Source: Candidatus Rokuibacteriota bacterium (GTDB lineage: Bacteria; Methylomirabilota; Methylomirabilia; Rokubacteriales; CSP1-6). Taken from it: 64,000 nt of DNA. This document shows positions 11,796 through 20,345 of this stretch, piece by piece. Within the stretch, counting starts at the first letter, position 1. Every line of letters starts with the position of its first letter. The position numbers and the translations under genes are program-made. The notes beneath the pieces were generated by a model. It saw only the letters and a list, made by a program, of their open reading frames with translations. It was not told the DNA's origin and searched no databases. The stretch lies in the NCBI GenBank assembly GCA_003220435.1, contig QHSL01000085.1, forward strand, positions 36,782-100,781, in the 5' to 3' direction.

Positions 11796-12506
11796 ATGGC
11801 AAAAGCGTCGATCAAACCGGGTGCGAAGCCGAAGGACATGACCGCGTCCGTCCAGGACTACCTCGCGGCGATCTACGATCTGACCAGCAGCGGCAAGCCC
11901 GTGATCGGCGCGCGCCTGGCCAAGCATATGAGCATCTCCGCGCCGGCGGTGACCGAAGCGATCCATCGCATGGCCCGTGGCGGGTACGTGAGGATCGGAC
12001 GCGGCAAGCAGCTGACGCTCACGCCCAAGGGGCAGCAGATCGCCGAGGTGATGGCCCGGCGCCACCGCCTCCTCGAGCGCTGGCTGACGGACATCCTCGG
12101 CCTCAACTGGACCGACGCTCACGAGGAGGCGCACCGGCTCGAGCACGCCCTGTCGCCCCGCGTGGAAGATCGTCTCGCCGAGCTCCTCGGCATGCCGAGC
12201 ACCTGCCCGCACGGCAACCCGATCCCCGGGATGGCCAAGCCGCCCCGCGTCGAGCCGTTCCCCCTCGCCCAGGCGAAGGAAGGGACGACGGTCGTCGTCG
12301 AGCGCATCACCGAGGAGGCCGAGGCCGACAAGAAGCTGCTCGAGCACCTCTGGAAGAACGACGTGCGTCCGGGACGTCGGCTCAAGATCACCGAGGTCGC
12401 CCCCTGGGCGGGGACGATCACCGCCGCGAGCGACGGCCAGTCGATCGCGCTCGGCCTGCCGGCGGCCGCGAAGATCTGGGTCTATCTGCCCTCGTCGGCC
12501 GCATGA
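11796..12506 (+). CDS. DtxR/MntR-family metal-dependent transcriptional regulator
   Basis: A 236-residue regulator with the three-part DtxR layout. The winged HTH has the recognition segment ISAPAVTEAIHRMARGGYVR. The dimerisation/metal domain includes RRHRLLERWL and EEAHRLEHALSPRVEDRLAE. A C-terminal SH3-like (FeoA-type) domain reads VRPGRRLKITEVAPWAGTIT. Predicted metal ligands are His90, Glu94, Glu116 and His117. His113 occupies the position of DtxR Cys102, so metal preference may differ from Fe/Mn members. It likely represses metal uptake genes when loaded. Overlaps the next small membrane protein gene by 4 nt. Confidence 0.88.
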   Translation: MAKASIKPGAKPKDMTASVQDYLAAIYDLTSSGKPVIGARLAKHMSISAPAVTEAIHRMARGGYVRIGRGKQLTLTPKGQQIAEVMARRHRLLERWLTDILGLNWTDAHEEAHRLEHALSPRVEDRLAELLGMPSTCPHGNPIPGMAKPPRVEPFPLAQAKEGTTVVVERITEEAEADKKLLEHLWKNDVRPGRRLKITEVAPWAGTITAASDGQSIALGLPAAAKIWVYLPSSAA

Positions 12507-12859
12507 AGATCATCTTCTGGCTGCTCGGCGCGGTCGGCTGCATCTACGTCTTCTACGCTGGCGCGATGACCGCGTGGTCGTACCTGGAAGTCAAGGGCGT
12601 GGTCGAGGACGTCGTCGCCGAGCGGGCGCCGAAGAGCGAGCGGCTGTACCGGGCCAACCACGTGAAAGATGACATCGCGAAGCGCGTCGCCGCGAGCGGG
12701 ATCAAGGTCGACGACCGGGAGATCGTCGTCGCCGACGAGGGAAAGACGCTCGACGTCCGCGTGCGGTGGAACTGGCCGGTGATCGTCTACAAGGGCGACG
12801 AGATCTGGGCGATCCCCCTGACGCACGAGCGCACCTTCCAGGTCCCCGAGAAGCGCTGA
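12503..12859 (+). CDS. Small single-pass membrane protein (DUF4845-like)
   Basis: A 118-residue protein with one N-terminal transmembrane helix (roughly residues 4-26). A short extracytoplasmic domain follows that starts LEVKGVVEDVVAERAPKS and ends near VRWNWPVIVYKGDEIWAIPL. The layout resembles pilin-like or DUF4845 membrane proteins, but no enzymatic motif is visible. The start overlaps the DtxR-family stop (ATGA), so the two are translationally coupled. A role in metal homeostasis is possible only by association. Confidence 0.6.
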   Translation: MKIIFWLLGAVGCIYVFYAGAMTAWSYLEVKGVVEDVVAERAPKSERLYRANHVKDDIAKRVAASGIKVDDREIVVADEGKTLDVRVRWNWPVIVYKGDEIWAIPLTHERTFQVPEKR

Positions 12860-12860
12860 T

Positions 12861-12878
12861 CACCGCCCCCGGGCGGTG
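12861..12878. terminator. Hairpin filling the convergent gap before ccmI
   Basis: CACCGCCC (12861-12868) and GGGCGGTG (12871-12878) form a perfect inverted repeat in the 22-nt gap between two convergent genes. The loop would open to six bases. It could end transcription from both sides; there is no clear T-run. Confidence 0.4.
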
Positions 12879-12881
12879 TCC

Positions 12882-13787
12882 TCACCGCCCCGCGCGGGCG
12901 TCGCCGATCATCTTCACGACCCGATCGCGGTCCTCTCCGGGCGGCGCCAGCGCGAGGAACTTCTCCCACGAGCGGATCGCCCCGCCCACGTCCTTCTTGA
13001 CCTCGTAGAGCACCTGGCCCCGGTAGAGGAGCGCGGGGAGATAGTTCGGGTCGATGGCCAGCGCTCGGGCGAACGCCTCGAGCGCACGGTCGGCGTGCTC
13101 GGGCCCACCGCCGATCGCGACGATCAGTGCCAGGTGGGTCATCGCGTCCACGTTCTTGGGATCGCGCTTGAGCACCGCCTGATACGCGGCGATCGCCTCG
13201 CCGTAACGGCCGGCCGCGAGGCTCGCGCGCGCGGCCTGGAGCATGCCCTGGATGACTTCTGGAGCGATCACGCGGCCACCCGGGGCCGCCGGCGGCGACT
13301 CCGAGGGAAGCGCGGCGAGCGGCCGGGAGCCCGTGGCCGGTTGCCCGGCCATCGGGTCTGGCTCGGTGTATCTGACGACTCCGGCACCCAGCGCAACACC
13401 GAACGCGACGAGGAGCACCGCCAAGGTTCCGAGTGCCAGCGGGTGGCGCCACGCCGAGCCGCGCGGCCCGACCGTCTCGGCCCGGGGCGGCTCGGGCGCG
13501 GCCGCGCCGAGCCGATCGAGCTCGCCCAGGATCACGGCCGCCTCGCCCTCGTAGCGGGCGCGCAGATCGGCGAAGTCGGCCTCGGACACATGGCCCGCGG
13601 CGTGCTCGAACTCGAGCTCGCGGAGCGCGGCGAACACGGCGCGCTTGTCCTCACCGAGCTGCTGGCGGCGGTCGAGGGGGAGGGGAAGGAACGTCCGCCC
13701 TCCCGCGTCGCGACGGAGGAGCGGCCAGAGCGCGAAGAGGAGCGCGGGCGCGCCGACCACGACCGAGACGACGACGACTCCCGTCAC
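12882..13787 (-). CDS. ccmI: Cytochrome c-type biogenesis protein CcmI (TPR)
   Basis: Apocytochrome chaperone subunit of the System I haem ligation complex. It is 301 residues. An N-terminal membrane helix is followed by the cytoplasmic region RAVFAALRELEFEHAAGHVS and ADFADLRARYEGEAAVILGE, typical of CcmI. A second helix lies around residues 103-125. The periplasmic TPR part includes YGEAIAAYQAVLKRDPKNVD and ALEAFARALAIDPNYLPALL. Start is GTG at 13787, overlapping the ccmH stop by 4 nt. Last gene of the ccm operon. Confidence 0.88.
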   Translation of the reverse strand: MTGVVVVSVVVGAPALLFALWPLLRRDAGGRTFLPLPLDRRQQLGEDKRAVFAALRELEFEHAAGHVSEADFADLRARYEGEAAVILGELDRLGAAAPEPPRAETVGPRGSAWRHPLALGTLAVLLVAFGVALGAGVVRYTEPDPMAGQPATGSRPLAALPSESPPAAPGGRVIAPEVIQGMLQAARASLAAGRYGEAIAAYQAVLKRDPKNVDAMTHLALIVAIGGGPEHADRALEAFARALAIDPNYLPALLYRGQVLYEVKKDVGGAIRSWEKFLALAPPGEDRDRVVKMIGDARAGR

Positions 13788-14242
13788 GTCCCGCGCTCCA
13801 TCTCGCGCCGGATCCGTGCGCGCATCGCCGGGTCGACGCTCACGGGCGCGGCGTCGCGACGGCGCCGCGTCCAGCGCCGCACGAGGATCGCCACCACCGC
13901 GAGGCCGGCGACCACCGCGGCCAGCGGGAAGAGCCACACGAGGAGGTTGAAGCCGCTCCGCCGCGGCGCCAGCAGGATCCACTCGCCGTACCGGTCGACG
14001 AAGTACTGGATGACGTCGGGCGGCCGCTCGCCGGCGGCGAGCCGCTCGCGGATGATCCCGCGCATCTGGCTCGCCATCTCCGACGGCGAGTCCGCGACCG
14101 AGAGGCTCTGGCAGACCACGCATCGGAGCTGCGCGGCGACCTCGTGCACGGCGTCCTCGCTCGCCGGCGACGGAGGCGGCTGAGCGCCGGCGGGCATGCT
14201 GACGAGCAGGACGAGCACCGACGCCGCGAGAAGCCCGATCAT
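13784..14242 (-). CDS. ccmH: Cytochrome c-type biogenesis protein CcmH
   Basis: Periplasmic, membrane-anchored thiol oxidoreductase that keeps apocytochrome CxxCH motifs reduced for haem attachment. It is 152 residues. It has a signal peptide, the diagnostic motif LRCVVCQSLSVADS with Cys41 and Cys44, and the conserved VDRYGEWILLAPRRSGFN before the C-terminal transmembrane helix (about residues 99-121). The ATG at 14242 overlaps the ccmG stop, and the stop overlaps ccmI, so the three are tightly coupled. Confidence 0.92.
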   Translation of the reverse strand: MIGLLAASVLVLLVSMPAGAQPPPSPASEDAVHEVAAQLRCVVCQSLSVADSPSEMASQMRGIIRERLAAGERPPDVIQYFVDRYGEWILLAPRRSGFNLLVWLFPLAAVVAGLAVVAILVRRWTRRRRDAAPVSVDPAMRARIRREMERGT

Positions 14243-14775
14243 GGCGTGACGCTCTCGGCCAGCAAGCGGTCGACCGTCTCGCGGAACAGGTCGGCGGTCA
14301 CAGCGCCCACGTGCTTGACGCGGATCCGCCCCTGGCGGTCGAGAAAGAACGTCTCGGGGACGCCGTAGACGCCATAGTCCACCGAGACCGTGCCCTTCAA
14401 GTCCTGACCGGTCGGGAAGGTGAGGCCGAAATCGCGGACGAATTTCTCGGCGGCCTCCCGCTTGTCCTGGATGTCCACGCCGACCACGACGACGCCGCGG
14501 TCGCGGTACGCTCGCCAGCTCCGCTCGAGCGCCGGGGCCTCCTCGTAGCAGGCGGGGTAGCACCACGACGCCCAGAAGTTCACCACGACGATCTTCCCGC
14601 GGTGCGCCTCGAGCGCCAGCGGCGCACCGTCGAGCGTCGCCAGCGTGAAGCCGGGCGCGGGCCGCCCGAGGAGGGGCGAGGGGATGTCGCGCGGGTTCGC
14701 GCGAAACCCGTACGCGAGCAGCGCCAGCACGGGCACCGTGGCCAGGGGGATGAGCCAGCGCCAGAGGCGGCTCAC
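14239..14775 (-). CDS. ccmG: CcmG/DsbE-like thioredoxin-fold protein with CxxxC site
   Basis: Membrane-anchored periplasmic thioredoxin of the cytochrome c maturation pathway, 178 residues. It has an N-terminal anchor (residues 5-24), then PAPGFTLATLDG and the active-site region VVVNFWASWCYPACYEEAP. The family cis-Pro segment is GVYGVPETFFLDRQG. The active site is Cys72-Tyr-Pro-Ala-Cys76, i.e. CxxxC instead of CxxC. I re-read the codons (tgc tac ccc gcc tgc) and the frame is intact on both sides. Start is GTG 14775, overlapping the ccmF stop. Confidence 0.88.
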   Translation of the reverse strand: MSRLWRWLIPLATVPVLALLAYGFRANPRDIPSPLLGRPAPGFTLATLDGAPLALEAHRGKIVVVNFWASWCYPACYEEAPALERSWRAYRDRGVVVVGVDIQDKREAAEKFVRDFGLTFPTGQDLKGTVSVDYGVYGVPETFFLDRQGRIRVKHVGAVTADLFRETVDRLLAESVTP

Positions 14776-16672
14776 GCGGTCCCCCGGCGGTCCGGGAGGA
14801 TCGCCAGCAGCGCGCCCAGGGTCAGCACCGCGCCGCCGATCCAGATCCAGCTCACGAGACGGTTCACCTGGAGCTTCACCGTCGCCTGCCGGCCGTCCCG
14901 GGTGAAGTCGCCGAGGACGAGATAGAGGTCCTCCTTCAACCCCAGCCGGTAATCGACGTACGCGATCGGCGACTGCTCCTGTGGGTAGAACTTTTTGGCG
15001 GGCCGCAGCACGTCGAGGATGCGGCCGCTCGAGACGGTGAAGGCGCCGACGACCTTGAAGTGGTTCGACTCCTCGACGGCGGTGAGGCCGTCGAAGCGGA
15101 CGCGGTACCCGGCCAGCTCGGCCGCCTCGCCGGGCCGGAGCGTCATCTCGGTCTGGACCGACCACGCCTGCGACCCCGTCACGCCGAGCGCGATGATCAG
15201 AATGCCCAGGTGGACGACGAGGCCGCCGTAGCGCCGATTGTGCCGGCGCACGAGGCCACCCATGGCCGGCAGCAGGGACTCGCCCACCCGGAGGCGCGCG
15301 CGGGTGCCGTCGCGAACGCGAGCGCCGCCAGCAGCGAGCGCACGCCCAGGAAGAACGCGGCCGCCGCGGCGACGATGCCGAGCGCGACCGGCCACAGGAA
15401 GTTCCGCGCCAGGTTGTCGAGCGAGGCGCGTCGCCACGCGATCAGCGGCCCCACGCCCATGAGAAAGATCAGGGAGAGGAACAGCGGCACGTTGACCTGA
15501 TTGAAGAACGGCGCGCCGACGCTGACCTTGACGCCGCGCACCGCCTCCGAGAGGAGCGGGAACACCGTGCCGAAGAACACCGTGAACGCCGCCGCCACGA
15601 GCAGCACGTTGTTGAGCAGGAACGCCGACTCGCGCGAGACGACCGAGTCCAGATCGCCCTGCGACCGGAGAGCGTCCCAGCGCCACGCCACCAGCCCGAG
15701 CGCCGTCAACAGCACCAGGGCGAGGAAGCTGAGGAATAGAATGCCGATTGCGCCCTGCGTGAAGGAGTGGACCGACGCGATGACGCCCGAGCGCGTGAGG
15801 AAGGTTCCGAAGAGCGTGAGCCCGAAGGTCAGGATCACCAGCGAGATGTTCCAGAGTTTCAGCATGCGCCGCCGCTCCTGGATCATCACGGAGTGGAGGA
15901 ACGCGGTGCCGGTGAGCCATGGCATGAACGCGGCGTTCTCGACGGGGTCCCATGCCCAGTAGCCGCCCCAGCCGAGAACGTGGTAGCTCCACCAGCCGCC
16001 GATCAGCAACCCCAGCGAGAGGAAGTACCAGGCGACGATGGCCCACCGCCGCGTGAGCGCGAGCCAGGCGTCGCCGACGCGGCCCGTGGCGAGCGCGGCC
16101 ATCGCGAACGCGAACGGCACGGTGAAGCCGGTGAAGCCCAGGTAGAGCGCCACCGGATGCGTGATCATGCCCGTGTCCTCGAGCAGTGGGTTGAGGCCGC
16201 GGCCGTCGGCGGGCACGGGTGTCTGCCGCTGGAACGGCGGCGCCGCCACCGTCATCACCAGAAGGAAGAACGCGAGGATCCCGAGCATGGTCGCGAGCGC
16301 CCACGGATAGAGCTCGCGCGCGCTGCGTCGGTGGCGGAGGACGACGATCAGCGTGAAGAGCGCCAGCATCCAGGACCAGAGGATGATGGAGCCCTCGAGC
16401 GCGCCCCAGACGCCGGTGATGCGGTAGTAGAAGGGCGTGCCCAGGTTCGTGTTGGTCGCGACGTAGCGGACCGAGAAATCGAACGTGAGGAACGCGTACG
16501 TCAGCAGCACGAAGCACGCGGTGATCAGGGCGAAGACGCCGATCGCCGCGTGCTGGGCCGATTCCACGAGCGCCGCGCGCCCCGTGCGGGCGCCGACCCC
16601 CGCGGCGGCGCCGCCGTACACGGCGAGGACCAGCGCGACCAGCGTCATGCCGAAGCCGAGGTCCGCCGTCAC
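14772..16672 (-). pseudogene. ccmF: CcmF haem lyase, interrupted by a frameshift near 15300-15320
   Basis: CcmF is the large integral-membrane haem-ligation subunit of System I. The first part (GTG 16672 down to about 15310) contains the WWxWDP-type haem region GWGGYWAWDPVENAAFMPWL and many transmembrane helices up to RSLLAALAFA. The C-terminal part lies in another frame: VRDGTRARLRVGE, then RRYGGLVVHLGILIIALGVT and a final helix ending at 14772. Around a dozen residues normally between these parts are missing, so a short deletion not divisible by three is the simplest reading. Flanking genes keep perfect 4-nt overlaps. Either a real lesion that would block cytochrome c maturation, or an assembly error. 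Confidence 0.8.
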
Positions 16673-17109
16673 CGACCGTCACCGCGCAGGGTCTTGATGA
16701 GCTCCTTGTAGCCGGCCGCCGACGCGTCGTGGGGCGCCTTGTACTCTTCGGAGTGCTTCGCCATGATCAGGGTTGCTCGGAAATATCCGTCGGCAACCCA
16801 GCTCCCCTCGACGACGGCGCCCCGGCCCTCTCCGAAGAGATCCGGCGGCGTGCCCTTGTGGCGAATCGGGACCGTCGCGGTCCCGTCGGAGAGCGTGAAC
16901 GAGAGGTCGAGGGTGCGGGGCTCCCACCTGAGCGATCCGGGCACCACCATCCCGCCGAGCCGATACGCCTTCCCGGGCACGGGGGCGGCGCGGAGCTCCC
17001 CCGGGGTCACGAAGTAGACCGCCGACTGGGTCACGCCGGCGTAGATCATGTACGCGAGCGCGCACGCGATGACCGCCCCGCCCACGATGAACTTGCGGTG
17101 GCGGTTCAT
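16669..17109 (-). CDS. ccmE: Cytochrome c-type biogenesis haem chaperone CcmE
   Basis: Periplasmic haem chaperone that covalently carries haem from CcmABCD to CcmFH. It is 146 residues. One N-terminal transmembrane anchor (residues 7-25) is followed by YFVTPGELRAAPVPGKAYRL and an OB-fold. The haem-binding motif is AKHSEEYK with His119 and Tyr123, matching the HxxxY signature. ATG 17109 overlaps the ccmD stop by 4 nt and its own stop overlaps ccmF. Confidence 0.93.
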   Translation of the reverse strand: MNRHRKFIVGGAVIACALAYMIYAGVTQSAVYFVTPGELRAAPVPGKAYRLGGMVVPGSLRWEPRTLDLSFTLSDGTATVPIRHKGTPPDLFGEGRGAVVEGSWVADGYFRATLIMAKHSEEYKAPHDASAAGYKELIKTLRGDGR

Positions 17110-17213
17110 TGGTCGAGGTCTTTCTCTCGGCGGACGAGCATTCGCCAGTAGCCCAGCACCACCACCACGGCGAGCCCGTAGGCCGCGAGCACGAAGGACC
17201 AGTTGTCGCCCAT
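17106..17213 (-). CDS. ccmD: Haem exporter protein CcmD
   Basis: A 35-residue single-pass membrane protein, MGDNWSFVLAAYGLAVVVVL then GYWRMLVRREKDLDQ. It has the short periplasmic N-terminus, one helix and a charged cytoplasmic tail expected of CcmD. In System I it helps release haem-loaded CcmE from the CcmABC transporter. It overlaps ccmC and ccmE at both ends. Confidence 0.88.
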   Translation of the reverse strand: MGDNWSFVLAAYGLAVVVVLGYWRMLVRREKDLDQ

Positions 17214-17860
17214 CAGGAGGTCGCCTCGGCTTCGCGCCGCAGCAGGCGAACGCGCTTCGCGACGAAGTACGCATACAGGAGGGAGAAGGCCACGAAGTTC
17301 ACGAGGAGCGTGGCGACGATGACGGGCGGCATGGTGCCGGGGCCCGGCTTCATCAACGAGGGCGGCTGGTGGAGGGTGCGCCACCAGGTGACCGAGAAGT
17401 GCACGAGCGGGATGTTGAACGCGGCGACGATGCCGAGCACGGCGGCGTACCGGGCGCCGCGCTCGCGGTCCTCGATCATCCCGCGCAGGAGCAGATAGCC
17501 GAGGTACATGACGAACAGTATCGAGACGCTCGTGAGCCGGGCGTCCCACGTCCACCAGGTGCCCCAGGTCGGCTTGCCCCAGATCGAGCCGGTGGCGATC
17601 GTGAGGCCGGTGAAGAGGACGCCGACCTCCGCCGAGGCGTGCGCCAGCTGATCGGCGGCCTCCGCTCGCTTGGCCAGGTAAGCGATCGACGCGACGAAGA
17701 CGACGGCGAAGGCGAGATAGGCGACCCAGACGCTCGGCACGTGCAGATACATGATCCGTTGCACGTTGCCCTGCGTCGCCTCGCGCGGCGCGAGCCCCAG
17801 TCCCGCCACGAGGCCAGCGGCGAGCGCCACGACGGTCACCGCGCCCAGGACGCGGACCAC
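17213..17860 (-). CDS. ccmC: Haem transporter subunit CcmC
   Basis: Six-helix membrane protein that loads haem onto CcmE, 215 residues. The signature tryptophan-rich motif is WGKPTWGTWWTWDARLTS, flanked by MYLHVPSVWVAY and NIPLVHFSVTWWRTLHQPP, which supply the haem-coordinating histidines. Start is GTG 17860, 4 nt after the ccmB stop. Length and motifs are normal. Confidence 0.94.
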   Translation of the reverse strand: MVRVLGAVTVVALAAGLVAGLGLAPREATQGNVQRIMYLHVPSVWVAYLAFAVVFVASIAYLAKRAEAADQLAHASAEVGVLFTGLTIATGSIWGKPTWGTWWTWDARLTSVSILFVMYLGYLLLRGMIEDRERGARYAAVLGIVAAFNIPLVHFSVTWWRTLHQPPSLMKPGPGTMPPVIVATLLVNFVAFSLLYAYFVAKRVRLLRREAEATS

Positions 17861-17864
17861 CCGG

Positions 17865-18542
17865 CTAGCCCTCCAGCACGAAATCGAACGTCAGCACGCC
17901 GACGGCGACGTACAGGACGTCCGCGGCCGCCAGCAGCTTGAGCCAGTGGGCGACCGCCCCGAGCGGCTCGCCCAGCAGCACGGCCTCGGTCGCCTTGACG
18001 GTCGCCAGTAGCAGGGGGACCTGCACCGGCAGTAGGAGGACCGGGAACAGCAGCTCCCGGGCGCGGACCTGAGTGGTCATCGCCGCGAACAGGGTGCCGA
18101 TGGCCGCGAAGCCGATCGTTCCCAGCAGGATCACGACCCCCAGCGCCGGTAGCGCGGGGACGATATCGAGGTTGAAGAACACGCCGAAGAGCGCCAGGAG
18201 CATCGCCTCGACTACCAGCATCAGGAGCAGGTTGCCGGCGAGCTTGCCGACGTAGATCGCCGACTTGTCGCCGGGGGCGAGCAACAGCGCCTCCCAACAG
18301 TCGTTCTCGCGCTCGACGACGAAGGCGCGGCCGAGCCCGAGCAGCCCGCTCAGGATGAAGCCGAGCCAGAGGAGACCGGGGAGCGCGCCGGCCAGCCGCT
18401 CGCGGTCGGGCCCCAGTGCAAACTCGAAGACGAAGAGGAGGAGCAGGGCGAAGAAGAAGAGCGCGTTGAGCGTCTCCTTGGACCGGCGCTCCACCAGCAG
18501 GTCCTTCCACACGACGATGAACGCGCGCCGCGCGAAGGTCAG
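17865..18542 (-). CDS. ccmB: Haem exporter permease CcmB
   Basis: Six-helix permease of the CcmAB ABC complex, about 225 residues. Family features include VWKDLLVERRSKETLNALFF at the N-terminus and FVVERENDCWEALLLAPGDK. No ATG or GTG exists at the expected position: the frame reads CTG ACC TTC GCG CGG CGC, with the CTG overlapping the ccmA stop TGA. Either CTG at 18542 is the initiator or GTG at 18512 gives a protein about 10 residues short. The conserved spacing of neighbours favours CTG. Confidence 0.87.
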   Translation of the reverse strand: MTFARRAFIVVWKDLLVERRSKETLNALFFFALLLLFVFEFALGPDRERLAGALPGLLWLGFILSGLLGLGRAFVVERENDCWEALLLAPGDKSAIYVGKLAGNLLLMLVVEAMLLALFGVFFNLDIVPALPALGVVILLGTIGFAAIGTLFAAMTTQVRARELLFPVLLLPVQVPLLLATVKATEAVLLGEPLGAVAHWLKLLAAADVLYVAVGVLTFDFVLEG

Positions 18543-19258
18543 AGCGCGTCCTCCGTGTGTAGGGCGTAGAGCCGCTGGATGTCCTCGGCGGACAAGGCAC
18601 CGCGCGGCGTGTCGAGTGCGATGACGCCCCCGGCGAGGATGGCGATCCGGTCCGCGACGCCGAGCTCGCGGCCGAAGCTGTGGGTCGCCATCACGATCGC
18701 GCCGCCGCGCGACTTGAAGGAAGCAAGATGCTCCTCGAGCCACTTCTTCGCCCGCTGGTCGAGGCCTGCGAACGGCTCGTCGAGCAGCAGCACCCGGGGC
18801 CGCGCCAGGACGAACCGCGCGAGGGACAGCCGCCGCTTCATGCCGGCCGAGAACGTGCGGACCCGCTCGCCCGCGAACCGCTCGAGCTCCACGCTGGCGA
18901 GCGCGCCGGCCCGCGCGGCGGCGGAGGCGTGCAGGCCGGCCAGCGTGGTCCAGAAGGTCAGGTTTTCCAGCGCGGTGAGGTCCTCGTACACGTACGCGCC
19001 GTGGGCGACGAGCCCGACGTGGCGCCGAACGCTCTCGGCATCCTTCGCGCAGTCGTACCCCGCCACCGTGGCGGTGCCGTGGGTGGGGCGCACGAGGGTG
19101 GCGAGGATCTTGAGCAGCGTGGTCTTGCCGGCGCCATTGGCGCCCAGCACCGCCAGCGCTTCGCCCCCGTGGACGTCGACGTCGAGGCCATCCAGCACGC
19201 GATGCTTGCCAAAGGTCTTACGGAGACCGGTCACCCGGATGAGTGGATCTGCGGCCAT
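18539..19258 (-). CDS. ccmA: Haem exporter ATP-binding protein CcmA
   Basis: ABC ATPase that powers release of holo-CcmE, 239 residues. Walker A is GANGAGKTT, the signature region is TFSAGMKRRLSLAR (SAGMKRR, as is usual in CcmA), Walker B is RVLLLDEPFAGLD, and the H-loop is ATHSFGRE. ATG 19258 has a strong GGGAGG ribosome binding site. It heads the ccmABCDEFGHI operon on the minus strand. Confidence 0.93.
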   Translation of the reverse strand: MAADPLIRVTGLRKTFGKHRVLDGLDVDVHGGEALAVLGANGAGKTTLLKILATLVRPTHGTATVAGYDCAKDAESVRRHVGLVAHGAYVYEDLTALENLTFWTTLAGLHASAAARAGALASVELERFAGERVRTFSAGMKRRLSLARFVLARPRVLLLDEPFAGLDQRAKKWLEEHLASFKSRGGAIVMATHSFGRELGVADRIAILAGGVIALDTPRGALSAEDIQRLYALHTEDAL

Positions 19259-19272
19259 GCTTCGACCTCCCG

Positions 19273-19302
19273 ATTGTCCCCCAGCCGCCGGGACCGGGTC
19301 AA
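19273..19302 (-). promoter_or_regulatory. Promoter of the ccm operon
   Basis: On the minus strand TTGACC (19302-19297), an 18-nt spacer and GACAAT (19278-19273) precede the ccmA ATG at 19258, with GGGAGG between them. Confidence 0.6.
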
Positions 19303-19333
19303 GGAAGGCCGACCCGCGCGAGGACGTGGAAGC

Positions 19334-19363
19334 TTGACTCGGGCGACCTCCGTGCCAAATAGT
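19334..19363 (+). promoter_or_regulatory. Promoter of the dipeptide transporter operon
   Basis: TTGACT at 19334-19339 followed after 17-18 nt by AAATAG/AATAGT. It would start transcription near 19370, about 50 nt before the TTG start of the first permease. Confidence 0.5.
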
Positions 19364-19418
19364 AGGCTTCACCGTCTCGTCGTGGCCGCGCCCCGACGGA
19401 CTGGTCATCGGAGGACGG

Positions 19419-20345
19419 TTGTTCCACTACGCGCTGTCCCGTGTTCTGTGGCTGCTGCCGACGCTCCTGGCCATGGCCCTGGTGACATTCCTGGTCATGC
19501 ACGCGACGCCGGGCAGCCCGCTCGACCCCGTGGCCGAGGGCGCGAATCCCTTGTCGCCCGAGGCGCAGAAGAATCTCGCGGCTCACTACGGGCTCGACCG
19601 TCCGCTGCACGAGCAGTTCGTGATCTTCGTGACCAAGGCGCTGCAGGGCGACTTCGGAAATTCGTTCGTGTACAAGACGCGGACGGTGCGCGAGATCATT
19701 CTCGACACGTTCCCGATCTCGCTCCTGCTGGGCTCGATGGCGTTGGCGCTGGCGGTTGTCGGCGGCTTGACGCTCGGCATCCTCGCCGCGGTGTACCAGA
19801 ACCGGACGTGGGACTACCTGTCGGTGAGCCTGGCGACCATCGGCGTCGCCGTGCCGAACTTCGTCCTGGCCGTCTTCCTGATCATCCTGTTCTCGTTCAT
19901 CTTGCCGCTCTTCCCGACCGGCGGCTGGGACTCGCCGCGGAACTGGGTGTTGCCGACGGTGGCCCTGGCGTTGGCCCCGATGGGTATCATCGCGCGCTTC
20001 ACCCGCGCCAGCATGCTGGAGGTGATCCGCGCCGACTACACGCTGACCGCGCGGGCCAAGGGGCTCGGCGAGGTGCCGGTCATCTTCAAGCACGCCCTCA
20101 AGAACGCGTTCATCCCGGTGGTGACGCTGCTCGGACCCATGTTCGCCGCGGTCGGGACGGGCTCCTTCTTCGTGGAGTCCATTTTTCGAGTCCCGGGAAT
20201 GGGGCGGTTCTTCGTATTGTCGATGACGGGACGTGACTACCCGATGATCATGGCGGTCGTGCTGACCTACGGCGCGTTCCTGGCGCTCATGAACCTCGTC
20301 GTCGACCTTCTGTATGGCGTCCTCGACCCCCGCATCCGCTACTAA
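19419..20345 (+). CDS. Dipeptide/oligopeptide ABC transporter permease (DppB type)
   Basis: A 308-residue inner-membrane permease. It starts MFHYALSRVLWLLPTLLAMA, the first helix typical of DppB, followed by the HATPGSPLDP and HYGLDRPLHEQFVIF segments. The cytoplasmic EAA loop reads RADYTLTARAKGLGEVPVIF and the C-terminus YGVLDPRIRY is diagnostic. Start is TTG at 19419 with a clear GGAGGA site just upstream. It pairs with the DppC-type permease that begins before its stop codon. Confidence 0.93.
   Translation: MFHYALSRVLWLLPTLLAMALVTFLVMHATPGSPLDPVAEGANPLSPEAQKNLAAHYGLDRPLHEQFVIFVTKALQGDFGNSFVYKTRTVREIILDTFPISLLLGSMALALAVVGGLTLGILAAVYQNRTWDYLSVSLATIGVAVPNFVLAVFLIILFSFILPLFPTGGWDSPRNWVLPTVALALAPMGIIARFTRASMLEVIRADYTLTARAKGLGEVPVIFKHALKNAFIPVVTLLGPMFAAVGTGSFFVESIFRVPGMGRFFVLSMTGRDYPMIMAVVLTYGAFLALMNLVVDLLYGVLDPRIRY

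Noticed and set aside
15290..15330. Programmed ribosomal frameshifting in ccmF
   Set aside because: No slippery heptamer is visible at the junction and residues are missing, so a deletion or assembly error explains it better.
18543..18743. An upstream extension of ccmB to the first ATG in its frame
   Set aside because: The extension lies wholly inside ccmA in another frame and encodes Arg-rich sequence with no CcmB similarity.
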